Shown here: positions 45,833 to 56,063 of the stretch, one piece after another
Layout: the number at the start of each line of letters is the position of its first letter
Position numbering within the stretch: the stretch's first letter is position 1
Source of the DNA: Quercus robur
Taxonomy: Eukaryota > Streptophyta > Magnoliopsida > Fagales > Fagaceae
Length of the DNA stretch: 64,000 nucleotides
NCBI RefSeq assembly: GCF_932294415.1
Contig: NC_065539.1
Location: 35,648,001-35,712,000 of the forward strand
Reading direction: 5' to 3'
Translations under genes and position numbers: made by a program
The notes under the pieces: generated by a model
Seen by the model: only the letters and a program-made list of their open reading frames with translations
What the model was told of the DNA's origin: nothing
Database searches by the model: none

Positions 45833-47971
45833 ATGTCTAGTGCGTCAAGTAACTAGTCGGTGGTTCGTGATGGGACGGAATACGAGGATGTATACCCGTC
45901 CGGTCATAAAGACCAAGAGAGCCCCGGCGAAGATAGGAGTCCGTCTGCCTCCTCTTCATCCTCAACAAATGAGGATGTGGAGATAGTTGAAATAGAGGGT
46001 TCTGATGACGACGGGGATCAAGCACTGGAGTCCGTTGTAGGCGCTGATGGACTAAGGCAGTTCATCATGTTGCCAGAGTGGACGGTGCATAGGTTTACAT
46101 CCGTCATCAGGGAGAAACACTTCAGCACCTTCAGAACCAACTTCCAAATCCCTGACTATGTTTCCATCCGTCTACCATACGCGTCAGAGAAGTGTTACTA
46201 TGAAGGGGTAGACGGTGTCGGAGTGTACGAGCAGGTGTTGAAGGCTGGACTTCGATTCCCGCTTTCTACACTTCATAGGGAGCTTTTACAGTATCTGGGG
46301 TTGTCCGTCACCCAGATATCCCCTAACGCCTGGAGGGTCTTCATAGCCATGGAGATTCTTTACGGTGCAATGTCAGGTGGGGAAAGGAAACTGACGGTCC
46401 GTGAATTTCTTCACTGCTACCGTCCAGACGAGATTTCTGGATCAAGGGGGATGTATAGTTTTGCTAGTCGGAGCCCCTTGTTGAAGGTGATCTTTAAGAC
46501 CCCAGACTCAAATAGAGACTGGAAGAGTCGCTACTTCTTCCTGGAGGGTGACAGGTGGATGAGCCATCCAGGGGAGACGGATTACATGCTCGTCGACACA
46601 ACTTGGGTAGTGATAAATCAATCGTATATGCATTCGTCTTAATTTTGTAAAGCTTTTCATATCCGTCCATTTTTATGTGTATATCTTGATCGTCTCTCTC
46701 TGCAGGTAGACGGCGCCCACAAGTCAGCCTCGAGGAGTTTAGTTTCCTTGAAAAGGTTTGCAGGAAAACTACGCCGGAGGAAAGGACTTGGGCTAAGTTG
46801 GTGAACCCGAGGACCATACATTGGTACTGCGACGGTCCTGAGCCCACCCAAGAAGCAATTAGATACGACGAACGAGTTCATAGACGTAAGCCCGTCAACT
46901 TTATTTTGCCATTTACCTGGCCTTATTTTGTTTTAATTTCATCCGTCATTATTTGCAGAGATGGAAGACGCAAAAAGGAGAGCTTTGATCAAATCCCAAG
47001 CCGTCAAGAAGAGGGAATCCGGCGAGGAGGTACCTAAGGTGTCGGCTTCAGCCCCTAAGAGGAAACTGACATCAAAATCCGACCGTCCATTTAAGCAACC
47101 AAAGGTCTCTCTCGAACCTGTGGTCGGTTTAATGGCTGAGGGTAACAAGACCGTCACCCCAGCTAAGCAGGGGACGGGTAAAGGATTGATGACGGCCCCA
47201 GAAGGTAAGCAAGAGAGACCTCCCTCCCTTCTCCGCGACGACTCCAAGTATGCATTGGAGAAGCTGTCGTCCATCATCACGGCGGAAGACTATGAAGATC
47301 TTGGAAACCATTCGACGGAGGCCATGGGGGAGACGGGCCTCTTTGCCGTCGCTCAGGTTGGTTATGTCCGTCAAATAAGTTTATTTTTCTTTTTCGTTGT
47401 TATTTACATTATGTGACGGTCTCTTTTCTATTCGCAGTCCTTGGTCATGATGAAGGGACTACTGGACCGGTGTCTCAACCGTGAGAATACCTTGGACCGG
47501 GTGCGCGCGAAGGCGGAGCAGACGGAGGAAGAGCTCGGACAACTCCATAAATGGAGGTCCAAGATGGAGAAGAAGCTGGAGCTTTCTGAGAAGGTAAGGA
47601 AGGAGCTGGAGGAGAAGACGGCCTCTGCGCTGACGGCCATAGAGAAAAAAGAGGCGGAGATCAAAGAACTCAAGGAAGAGATCCGTCATGCGAAAGAGGT
47701 AGCCGTCGAGGAGTACCGATGCTCGGAGTCCTGTTTGGGTGAGCTGTCGGACTCCTTCCTTCAAGGCTTCGATGATTCTCTCCGTCAAGTCAAGAAGGCC
47801 TATCCAGAGCTGGATTTGTCAATGGTCAAACTTGAGGACCAAGCCCAGACTTCTGCCCTCCCCGTCGCCTCCGAAAATACGGAGGACCTCTTTGGCGACG
47901 GCGCTGCTCAAGGAGACGGAGAGTCCGTCCCGTCGAAGGATGTCCAAGTTGCTGAACAAAAGGAAGATTAA
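45833..47971 (+). pseudogene. Antisense Tat gene: putative gypsy-type transposon protein (Transposase_28-like) with coiled coil
   Basis: Exons are about 45833-46600, 46706-46885, 46959-47356 and 47438-47971; a 5'-UTR intron is likely at 45711-45829. The first exon is acidic and Ser-rich, then carries the conserved-looking block LPEWTVHRF, RLPYASEKCYYEGVDGVG, LRFPLSTLHRELLQYLGL, FIAMEILYGAMSGGER. I recognise this as the plant 'putative gypsy type transposon' family (Pfam Transposase_28, recalled). Exon 2 has RRRPQVSLEEFSFLEKV and IHWYCDGPEPT; exon 3 is basic; exon 4 is a long coiled coil (KMEKKLELSEKVRKELEEKT). The start at 45833 (MSSASSN) is followed by TAG at 45854, where Gln CAG is likely ancestral. 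The phase of the exon 1-2 junction does not resolve, suggesting a lesion or unusual splice. Function is unknown; Tat elements are known to carry such extra ORFs between pol and the 3' LTR. Confidence 0.65.
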
Positions 47972-48419
47972 CGTCTATGTAATTCATTTTGTGGACAATC
48001 CGTCCATTCTCTTTTTTTTTTTATTTTTTTTTTTTATTCACATTTCAAGACAATCCGTCCTTTTTAATTGTATTAAACATTTGCCTTTGGGGCTTTTGGC
48101 TTAATGTTCACATATGCTTTTTATAATTGTTTGGTACTCTGTTTAAAGCTCCGTCCTCCTTCTTGAGGAAGGATTTTTGTGAGAATATTTGTTTATCTGT
48201 GATACTCCGTCCACATTGCAGACTTGTTATCTTGTGTTGATTGAGCATTTACATCAGTGAGGATTTTCCTTTTCCGTCTGTTTTGAGAGGTTTATTATGA
48301 GGACAGTCCACTTTGTGGCGTTGTACATCATTTTTAAATGTATCGCGTATTTAATGGACTTGTAGAAAATTTTAACGTAGCTAGTTGTCCGTCCACTTCG
48401 CTTACACGCTCTTCTATTA

Positions 48420-49010
48420 TTTCCGTCTGTTTTGTGGACATGTATTTCAACATCTTAGTGATCCGTCCACTTTGGGGACAGTTTTTCAATCACCTTAGTG
48501 ATCCGTCCACTTTGTAGACAGTTTTTCATCACCTTAGTGATCCGTCCACTTTTCGGATTTATATCATCACCTTAGTGATCCGTCCACTTTGTGGACTCAT
48601 GTTTCATCACCTTAGTGATCCGTCCACTTTGGGGACAGTTTTTCAATCACCTTAGTGATCCGTCCACTTTGTAGACAGTTTTTCATCACCTTAGTGATCC
48701 GTCCACTTTTAGGATTTATATCATCACCTTAGTGATCCGTCCACTTTGTGGACTCATGTTTCATCACCTTAGTGATCTGTCCACTTTGTGGACTTATATT
48801 TCATCACCTTAGTGATTCGTCCACTTTGTGGACTCCTTTTTGTATCAGTCCATCTTGTTGAAAGTGATAATCCTCATAGGCTTATCCGTCCATCTTGTGG
48901 ACTTGATTTTGTATCCGTCCATCTTGTGGACTTCAAGTGATCATCCTTTAGAAGGATCCGTCCATCTTATGGACTTTATTTTGCATCCGTACATTTGGTG
49001 GACCTCAGTT
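48420..49010 (+). repeat. Tandem hairpin array, 38-40-bp units in a 157-bp higher-order repeat
   Basis: Units share ATCCGTCCACTTTGTGGAC then a variable part and CATCACCTTAGTG. A block of four units (40, 39, 38 and 40 bp) from 48461 is repeated at 48618 with one or two changes, giving a 157-bp period. Diverged units (GTCCATCTTGTGGAC) continue to about 49010. Many units contain the inverted repeat GTCCAC-TTT-GTGGAC. The array lies just downstream of the antisense gene and of the gag-pol 3' end. Confidence 0.88.
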
Positions 49011-49198
49011 ATTTTGTGGGCAATTGTAATGACATCCAAGTAGAAAATCAAAGTTGATAGAAATGCGTAAAGGAAAAGTGCCTGCCCCCCCGGGCTTAAA
49101 AAGGCACGACAAGATTGTAGCAAAAATAGTTAAACAGCTAAAAGAAAAGCTAATAATGCCAAAAAGTCTTAAAAGAAAAACTGGTTGTCGTGTCACTA

Positions 49199-52100
49199 TT
49201 ACTGGTAATATTTCCTCAAATGCTCGGCATTCCATGGATGCGGTAGCTTCTCTCCGTCTGTTGTCTCCAGGTGGTATGTTCCTTTCCTTTTCCACGACGT
49301 AAATCTATAAGGTCCTTCCCAGTTGGGGCCGAGTTTTCCCTGTGTAGGGTCTCTAGTTGCGCCCATGACCCTCCTGAGTACGAGGTCTCCTACTTGGAAG
49401 TTTCTGTGTCGGACCCGGGAGTTGAAATTTCTGGACATGCGATCCTGGTATCTAGCGATCCTTTGCTCTGCTGCCGACCTAACCTCATCTATCAGGTCCA
49501 GCTGTAGCCTCATGGATTCGTCATTCCTGCTCTCTTCATGGTTGTGAACCCTGTAGCTTGTGAGCCCAACTTCTGCTGGGATGACTGCCTCGCTCCCGTA
49601 TGTCAGTCGAAATGGCGTCTCTCCTGTCGGAGTCCTCGCCGTTGTCCTGTATGCCCACAGTATGCTCGGCAATTCTTCTAGCCATATACCCTTTGCCCTT
49701 TCGAGCCGAGTCTTGATAATCTTTAACAGGGATCGGTTCGTGACTTCAACCTGGCCGTTAGCCTGAGGATGGGCGGGTGATGAGTAGTGGTTTTTTATTC
49801 CTAGCTGTGTGCAGAAATCCCGGAAGTGGCCGTTGTCGAACTGCCTCCCGTTATCTAAGACAAGAACTCTAGGAATACCAAACCTACATACGATGCTCCG
49901 CCAGACAAAGCTTCTAATGTTCTTTTCTGTAATGGTGGCCAAAGCTTCCGCTTCTATCCATTTTGTGAAGTAGTCAATACCCACTACCAAGAACTTTAGC
50001 TGCCTTATCGCCGTTGGGAAAGGTCCCATGATGTCTAGTCCCCACTGAGCGAACGGCCATGGAGCCGTTATAGGGGTTAGTTCTTCAGCTGGCTGTCCGA
50101 TAAAATTGCTGAACCTCTGGCATTTGTCGCAGCTTTTAACGTAGGATTCGGCATCCTTCTGCATGGTTGGACAGTAATACCCAGCTCGTACTAGTTTGTG
50201 CACTAACGACCGCGATCCAGAATGGTTCCTGCATATCCCTTCATGTACTTCCCTCATCACGTAGTCTGCCTCTTCAGCCCCCAGGCATCTAAGATAAGGA
50301 CGGGAGAAACCTCTTTTGTAAAGAATATCCTTTATTAAGACGAATCTCGCCGCTTGGACTTTTAGCTTTCTTGCTGCCTCCTTTTCTTCTGGCAGTAACC
50401 CGTCCTTTAAGTATGAAGTTATCTGCGTAGTCTAGTTTCTTTCGGAGCGTATCTCCTGCATGTTGTCGGGGTCTATTAGCGGAAAGATTTGAACAAAGGA
50501 AAGTGCATTACCCGGTGCCGTCATATGTTCTGCTGAAGCGGATTTGGCTAGCAGATCGGCGAGCTCATTTTCTCCCCTGGGGATCTGGACGAACATTGCT
50601 TTTAGCCCGTCGACTCTCGCCCTTACTTGATCAAGATATCTCTTCAACCTTTCCCCTTTGCATTCATAATCTCCGTTTACTTGATTGGTCACGACTTGAG
50701 AGTCGCAATGCACGACCACACTTTCAGCTCCGGCGGCTTTGGCTATGTCGAGTCCTGTTGCCACCGCTTCGTATTCTGCTTCATTGTTGGTAATGGGGAA
50801 GTCGAGACGGACCATACATTCAATCTTGTCTCCTTCAGGTGACAGCAATACTATGCCGGCTCCTCCGACTCGCTTATTGGATGATCCGTCGGTGTAGATG
50901 TTCCACTGGGGGGGTTCTTCTGCCCCCTTGTCCGCGTCCCGCGTAAACTCTGCTATGAAGTCGGCTATAGCTTGTCCTTTAATGGCCACACGTGGTCGGT
51001 ACTTGATGTCAAACTCACTCAATTCTATTGCCCACAACGTCAGTCGACCCGCGGCTTCAGGATTACTCAGTGCCTTTCGCAAGGGCTTGTCGGTCATTAC
51101 GTTCACGGTATGGGCTTGAAAGTAGGGCTTGAGCTTGCGAGCCACCGTGACCAACGCAAAGGCGAGTTTCTCCATAGGTTGGTATCTTTCCTCGGCACCG
51201 CGGAGCGCCCGACTGGCGTAGTACATGGGCTTCTGTGCCCTGTCCTCCTCTCTGATTAAGGCAGCGCTGACGGCCACCGGGGAGACAGCCAAATAGAGGA
51301 AGGGTTCTTCTCCTGGTTGCGAGGGGCTCAGTAGAGGTGGTGAAGATAGATAGGTTTTTAACTCCTCGAAGGCTTGCTGACACTCGTCCGTCCACTCGAA
51401 CGACTTTTTCAATGTTCGAAAGAAGGGTAAACACTTGTCCGTCGCTCTCGACACGAATCTATTCAATGTCGCTACCTTGCTGTTAAGGCTCTGTACTTCC
51501 TTCACGTTTCTCGGGGGGGCCATCTCCATTATGGCTCGGATTTTGTCCGGGTTAGCTTCAATCCCCCTTTGAGATACCATGAATTCTAGGAATTTGCCTG
51601 CCGTTACACCGAACGCGCACTTTCCCGGATTGAGTTTCATGTTGTAGGATCGAAGCGTGCCGAATGTTTCCTTGAGATCTTCCAAGTGGTCTTCCTCCTT
51701 CCGGCTCTTCACCAGCATGTCGTTGACATAGACTTGGACATTCCTCCAGATTTGCTGTGCGAACATCTTGTTCATTAGTCTCTGGTATGTTGCCCCTGCA
51801 TTCTTCAGGCCGAATGACATTACTTTGTAACAGAAGAGTCCTCGACTGGTTACAAACGAAGTCTTCTCCTGATCGTCCTCGTGCATGCGGATCTAGTTAT
51901 AACCCGAGAAAGCATCCATGAAGCTTAGCAATTGGTGTTGAGTCGTCGAGTCTACTAGGATGTCGACCCTTGGAAGGGGATAGCTATCTTTGGGGCATGC
52001 TTTGTTAAGATCGGTGAAGTCCACGCACATCCGCCATTTGCCGCTCGTTTTCTTCACCATTACCACATTCGCCAGCCAATCGGGGTAGTAGACTTCCCTG

Positions 52101-54427
52101 ATGAAGCTTGCCTCTTGGAGTTTGCGGACCTCTTCCGCTATTGCTTGGTCTCGTTCCGGGGCGAATACTCTCTTCTTTTGTCGGACGGGTGGGAACGAGG
52201 GCAACACATTCAACTTGTGTACCATGACCGAGGGATCGATTCCTGGCATATCGTCATGGCTCCAGGCGAACACATCCTTATTGCTCCTCAAGAATGCTAC
52301 GAGCTCTTGACGGATTTCGGGTTTGGCAAGCGTTCCGATCTTGGTGGTTCGATCTGGATTGGAATTGTCGAGAGTTATCTCCTCTAGCTTCTCTGTAGGT
52401 TCTGCCGTCGTTCGGTGTTCTTCTATGTTCAAGACCTGGATCTGGTCTTCCACCTCCATCATAGCTACGTAGCATTCTCGTGCGGCAATTTGACTTCCGC
52501 GTAGCTCTCCTACCCCATACTCCGTTGGGAACTTGATCATCAGGTGGTAAGTTGATGTTGCCGCCTTCCACGAGTTGAGCGTGGGTCGTCCAATAATAGC
52601 ATTGTAGGCTGACGAGCAATCGACCACCAAGAATGTTACGTCCTTGGTGATTTGTTGGGGGTAATCTCCTACTGTCACCGATAACGTGACTGCGCCTAAA
52701 GGGAATATTCTACTCCCTCCGAAACCAACGAGCGGGGCATTTTTCGGTATTAGCTGCTCCCTATCAATCCTCATTTGTTGGAATGCCGGATAATACAAGA
52801 TGTCGGCTGAACTACCGTTGTCGACCAACACTCGGTGGATGTTGTAGTCGCTTGCCCGCAAGGTGACGACGAGGGCATCGTCGTGTGGATGGTGTAGGCG
52901 TCTTGCATCCTCTTCCGAGAACCCGATAATGGGGCCTTCCCTTCTTGCCATCTTTGGCACTGTACCCGCCAACTGGACATTCTGTACCATCCGAAGGTAT
53001 GTTTTGCGGGCCTTTTTCGACGATCCGGCCGCGACTGTTCCTCCAATTATCATCCTTATTTCCCCTAATGGGGGCCTTGGTCGCTCGTTTTCTCGACGGG
53101 GGTGTTGTTCTTGTGGGTGTTGCTCCGTTCTCTCCTTGCTGACGAACTTCTTCAGCTTCCCTTGTCGGATAAGGGCTTCGATTTGTTGCTTCAAGTCGTA
53201 GCAATCGGCCGTGTCGTGACCATGGTCACGGTGGAAGCGGCAATATTTGTCTCTGGACCTTTTGTTGGGATCACTCTTCAGCTTTCCCGGAAACGTCAGG
53301 GATCCTTCGTCCTTAATCTTCATTAGGACTTGGTCTATCGGAGCGGTCAACGGAGTGAAACTTGTGAACCTTCCGCCCATTGGTTTTGGACGTCTCTCCT
53401 CCCTCCGATCTCCCATCCGTCCTTTCTTCCGCCCCTGGTCCTGTCGGGGGTCCTCTTGTTTGTCTCTTTTCTTGGGTCTGTCTTCTCGGGCTAATAGTGC
53501 GTCTTCAGCATTCATATACTTGGTGGCCCTGTAAAGCACCTCCGACATGGTCTTTGGGTCGTTTTTGTATAGGGAAAACAAAAACTTACCCCCCTTCAGC
53601 CCGTTCGTGAACGCTGCCACTAGTATCTTGTCATCGGCTTCGTCGATCGAGAGCGCTTCTTTATTGAAGCGTGATATGTAGGCCCGTAACGTCTCCTCTT
53701 CTCTCTGCTTGATGTTCATTAAACAAGCCGTGAATTTCTTATACCGATGTCCTCCGATGAAGTGCGTAGTGAATTGAGCGCTCAGCTCCTTGAAGGTGCC
53801 GATGGAGTTTGGTGTTAGCCGGCTGAACCAGATCCTTGCTGCGCCCTTTAGGGTTGTAGGGAACGCCCTGCACATAATTGCGGCTGCCACTCCCTGAAGG
53901 TGCATCAGGGTCTTGAAGGTCTCTAGGTGATCGAGAGGGTCCTTGATTCCGTCATAACTATCCATACTTGGCATGCGGAATTTACTTGGCAGGGGAAAGG
54001 AATTGACGGATGCCGTAAATGGCGAGTCAGTCCGGTTGACAAGGTCGTCAAGATCACTGGACACTCGCCCCTTGAGAGCGTTCATCAGTACTTCCATCTG
54101 TTCCTTCATCGCCTGCATCTCCGCGATGGGTTGTGGAGCTGTATCCGTCACTGAAGGGATGCTAGCGTCCCGTCGCACTTGTTTGCTTGGGGCGTTACTC
54201 TCTTGTGGTCCGTCATTATTTCTCCTTTCCGCACTGTTCCCTTCTTGATCTTCTCCTTGGCTATTCACCGCCACACTCTTTTGATTCAGCTGCTCTACCA
54301 GGTCGTGGTTTTGTTTGGTGAGGCGCTCCACGGCTGCGGCGAGCGTCTTGACCTGTCTCTCAAGGGCAGTCGTGGGGGCTTCTTCTTGGACGTCATTTGT
54401 GGTTGCCATCGAGCGTGTGAGTACCAT
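49199..54427 (-). pseudogene. Tat gag-pol polyprotein with two in-frame stops
   Basis: One frame of about 1742 codons starts at MVLTRSMATT (54425-54427). Gag has a retrotransposon-gag core (AFPTTLKGAARIWFSRL) and a CRFHRDHGHDTADC knuckle. Protease shows VDNGSSADIL. Reverse transcriptase begins near WRMCVDFTDLNKACPKDSYP. TAG at 51893-51895 follows DAFSGYN, and the usual YVDD box reads YVND. After the native RNase H comes a second, archaeal-type RNase H (YTDGSS, NNEAEYEA, HCDSQ, NELADLLA). TAG at 50432-50434 then interrupts before integrase. Integrase retains the HHCC zinc finger (CDKCQRF) and D, D, E residues in GLDIMGPF, VLDNGRQFD and NGQVEVTN, and ends NAEHLRKYYQ. Both stops replace codons expected to be Gln and Trp. 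Confidence 0.9.
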
Positions 54428-54470
54428 GTAACTCTTTTGTCTAGGAAGCGATAATGTTACCGTACCCGTT

Positions 54471-54488
54471 TCCCACAGACGGCGCCAA
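54471..54488 (-). promoter_or_regulatory. Primer-binding site of the Tat element
   Basis: The reverse complement TGGCGCCGTCTGTGGGAA starts one base inside the 5' LTR. TGGCGCCGT-type sites are usual for Tat/Athila elements. Confidence 0.75.
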
Positions 54489-54489
54489 C

Positions 54490-54976
54490 TGATGACGTCG
54501 AAAATTGTCACCAATGGGTCACACCGTACTCTCGACTTGAATCGAACCTGCACGACGAAACAATCGAAAGAATCCTTCAGAGAGCACCGGTGTGGTGCCG
54601 GCCAAAGGCTCTCCGACGGTCAAGTTAGAATTCCTCTGTTTTACTTAGTGCGTTAGAGAGGGTTCATTAAAGCGTACCTCGATTTCTGTGGGTATTAGGC
54701 CTTTTATAGTGATAAAGGGTTGACTTTTCCTTTTTGGTTTCCACATCTTTTCAATGTGGGACTCTACTCCCAATTCTTCTAAGCGTGGTGAGCAAGGATT
54801 CCCATTTCCGGATCTTAGGGTTTTTCTGGGCTATGGACGTTTCGAATCATGGGCCCTTACTGTGTCAGTCAGTGATGGGCCTTCAAAGCTGGGACCATCT
54901 TTACACAGGCCCAAGAGACCCAATCCGTCAGGTCCATTAAGGTAAGCCCATCAGGCCCAATATTTTATCATCTTCA
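54490..54976 (-). repeat. 5' LTR of the Tat element
   Basis: It is 487 bp, TG..CA, followed by GGTAT duplication. On the minus strand it carries a TATA-like ACTATAAAAG at 54701-54710, the probable gag-pol promoter. Confidence 0.92.
54701..54710 (-). promoter_or_regulatory. LTR TATA box
   Basis: ACTATAAAAG on the minus strand, in the middle of the 5' LTR. The same sequence is present in the 3' LTR. Confidence 0.5.
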
Positions 54977-54981
54977 GGTAT

Positions 54982-55660
54982 TAGTGCCAAATTCATTTGA
55001 AAGGAGTACTCTAACCTACAAGGTAATTTAGACACTTACAAGCACACATCCTTACTCATTAGCGATCAAATACCATCCACTTAGTCTCACTCTCACATTG
55101 CCAATTTGAGAGTAAAGATGTTAATTTAGTTATAACCCTCTAAGCTACCTTAGATAACCCTCTAAGCTACCTTAGAGGTTAGAGACTTAGAGTGCTCATT
55201 TTGAGGGATAATTATGTAATGCATTTGGCATATTCATCATCTCGCACTGCACATAGAGCCCACACGATTGAATGCTCAAAAAGATGATGCATATGTTGGA
55301 TTAATAAGATACCTTCTCCTTTTGAGGTGAGTTTGGGGATAATACCTATAAGCCTCATCCCCTCATCTTAAACTATATGTGATGAATACATAAAGGTGAC
55401 CCTTTGAGTCACATTTAAATGTGATATTGGTTTTTGGCATGTTTTTTGAAGAACTGGTGCATCTTAAATGGTGCCTGAGACATTGCTCACTGATTAAAGA
55501 AAATGAATTTCTGGACAGCTTGGTTTCCTTATAAGATTTAACTGTGTTTGTTGCATCTATAAACCAAAAACATTAGCTAAATAGCTAGTGGACCCTTAAT
55601 TTAAGTTGTTAGGTTTGTAGTTTTGTTGGTTCTTACTATTCTCAGTTTCTCTCTCAACAG
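54982..55660 (+). other. Right flank of the Tat element
   Basis: Intron-like AT-rich sequence leading to the ubiquitin-like exon, with a tandem duplication of TAACCCTCTAAGCTACCTTAG near 55133-55173. No coding sequence recognised. Confidence 0.4.
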
Positions 55661-56063
55661 TGCCTGATTCGCTAAGTTGTTGCACAAAGTTTGTGATGTG
55701 AAAGCAATACTTGGGAACTTGCTGAGTTCCCCTGTTGAAGATTGGGATCTAAGTTATGCTCAAAATCGACTTGAGGCCTGGAACACTTTGGCCCATTATG
55801 GAATTGAGGAAAAATCAATCTTAGAGTTGTTGCCTGCTAAAATTCAGATATTTGTCAAGCCACATTCTGGGAGCAGTATAGTTCTTGAGGTGCAGAGGTC
55901 GGATATTATTCGTGATGTAAAAAAAAAAAGGATTTTTGACAAGTTGGGTACACCAGATAATGCTCAGAGGCTTGTGTTTGCTGGAAAAAGGCTCCTGGAT
56001 GATCGGAATTTGGCTAGTTACAACATCCAAAAGAACTCCACTATCCTAATGGTGAAGCCATAA
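55661..56063 (+). pseudogene. Tandem ubiquitin-like domain gene remnant
   Basis: The frame 55677-56063 encodes the end of one ubiquitin-like domain (VCDVKAILGNLL .. AQNRLEAWNTLAHYGI .. SILELLP) and a complete second one (KIQIFVKPHSGSSIVLEVQ .. AQRLVFAGKRLLDDRNLASYNI .. STILMVKP). It ends without the Gly-Gly needed for conjugation. A likely acceptor (TCTCTCAACAG, 55650-55660) precedes it, but the expected frame hits TGA at 55665, so a frameshift or missing exons are implied. An A-run at about 55920-55929 adds a suspicious extra Lys in VKKKRIFDKLG. Upstream exons were not found; the Tat element lies 0.7 kb upstream and may have separated them. Confidence 0.6.

Larger units (their letters stand above)
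44780..54976 (-). mobile_element. Complete Tat-clade Ty3/Gypsy retrotransposon with antisense gene
   Basis: Two 487-bp LTRs (44780-45266 and 54490-54976) start TG and end CA. They differ at 8 positions by eye and are flanked by GGTAT on both sides (44775-44779 and 54977-54981). Gag-pol is on the minus strand, so the right LTR is the 5' LTR. Order in element sense is LTR, primer site, gag-protease-RT-two RNase H domains-integrase, tandem-repeat region, an antisense multi-exon gene, polypurine tract, LTR. The two RNase H domains and the extra ORF between pol and the 3' LTR mark the Tat lineage. Gag-pol has two internal stops and an altered polymerase active site, so the copy cannot move by itself. 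Confidence 0.9.

Noticed and set aside
48461-48840. CRISPR-like regular repeats
   Set aside because: The spaced repeats are part of a tandem array in a eukaryotic retrotransposon; the spacers are themselves repeated, so it is not CRISPR.
49054-54454. Many plus-strand open frames of 65-112 codons across the gag-pol region
   Set aside because: They are antisense shadows of the gag-pol frame, with no splice signals or recognisable domains.
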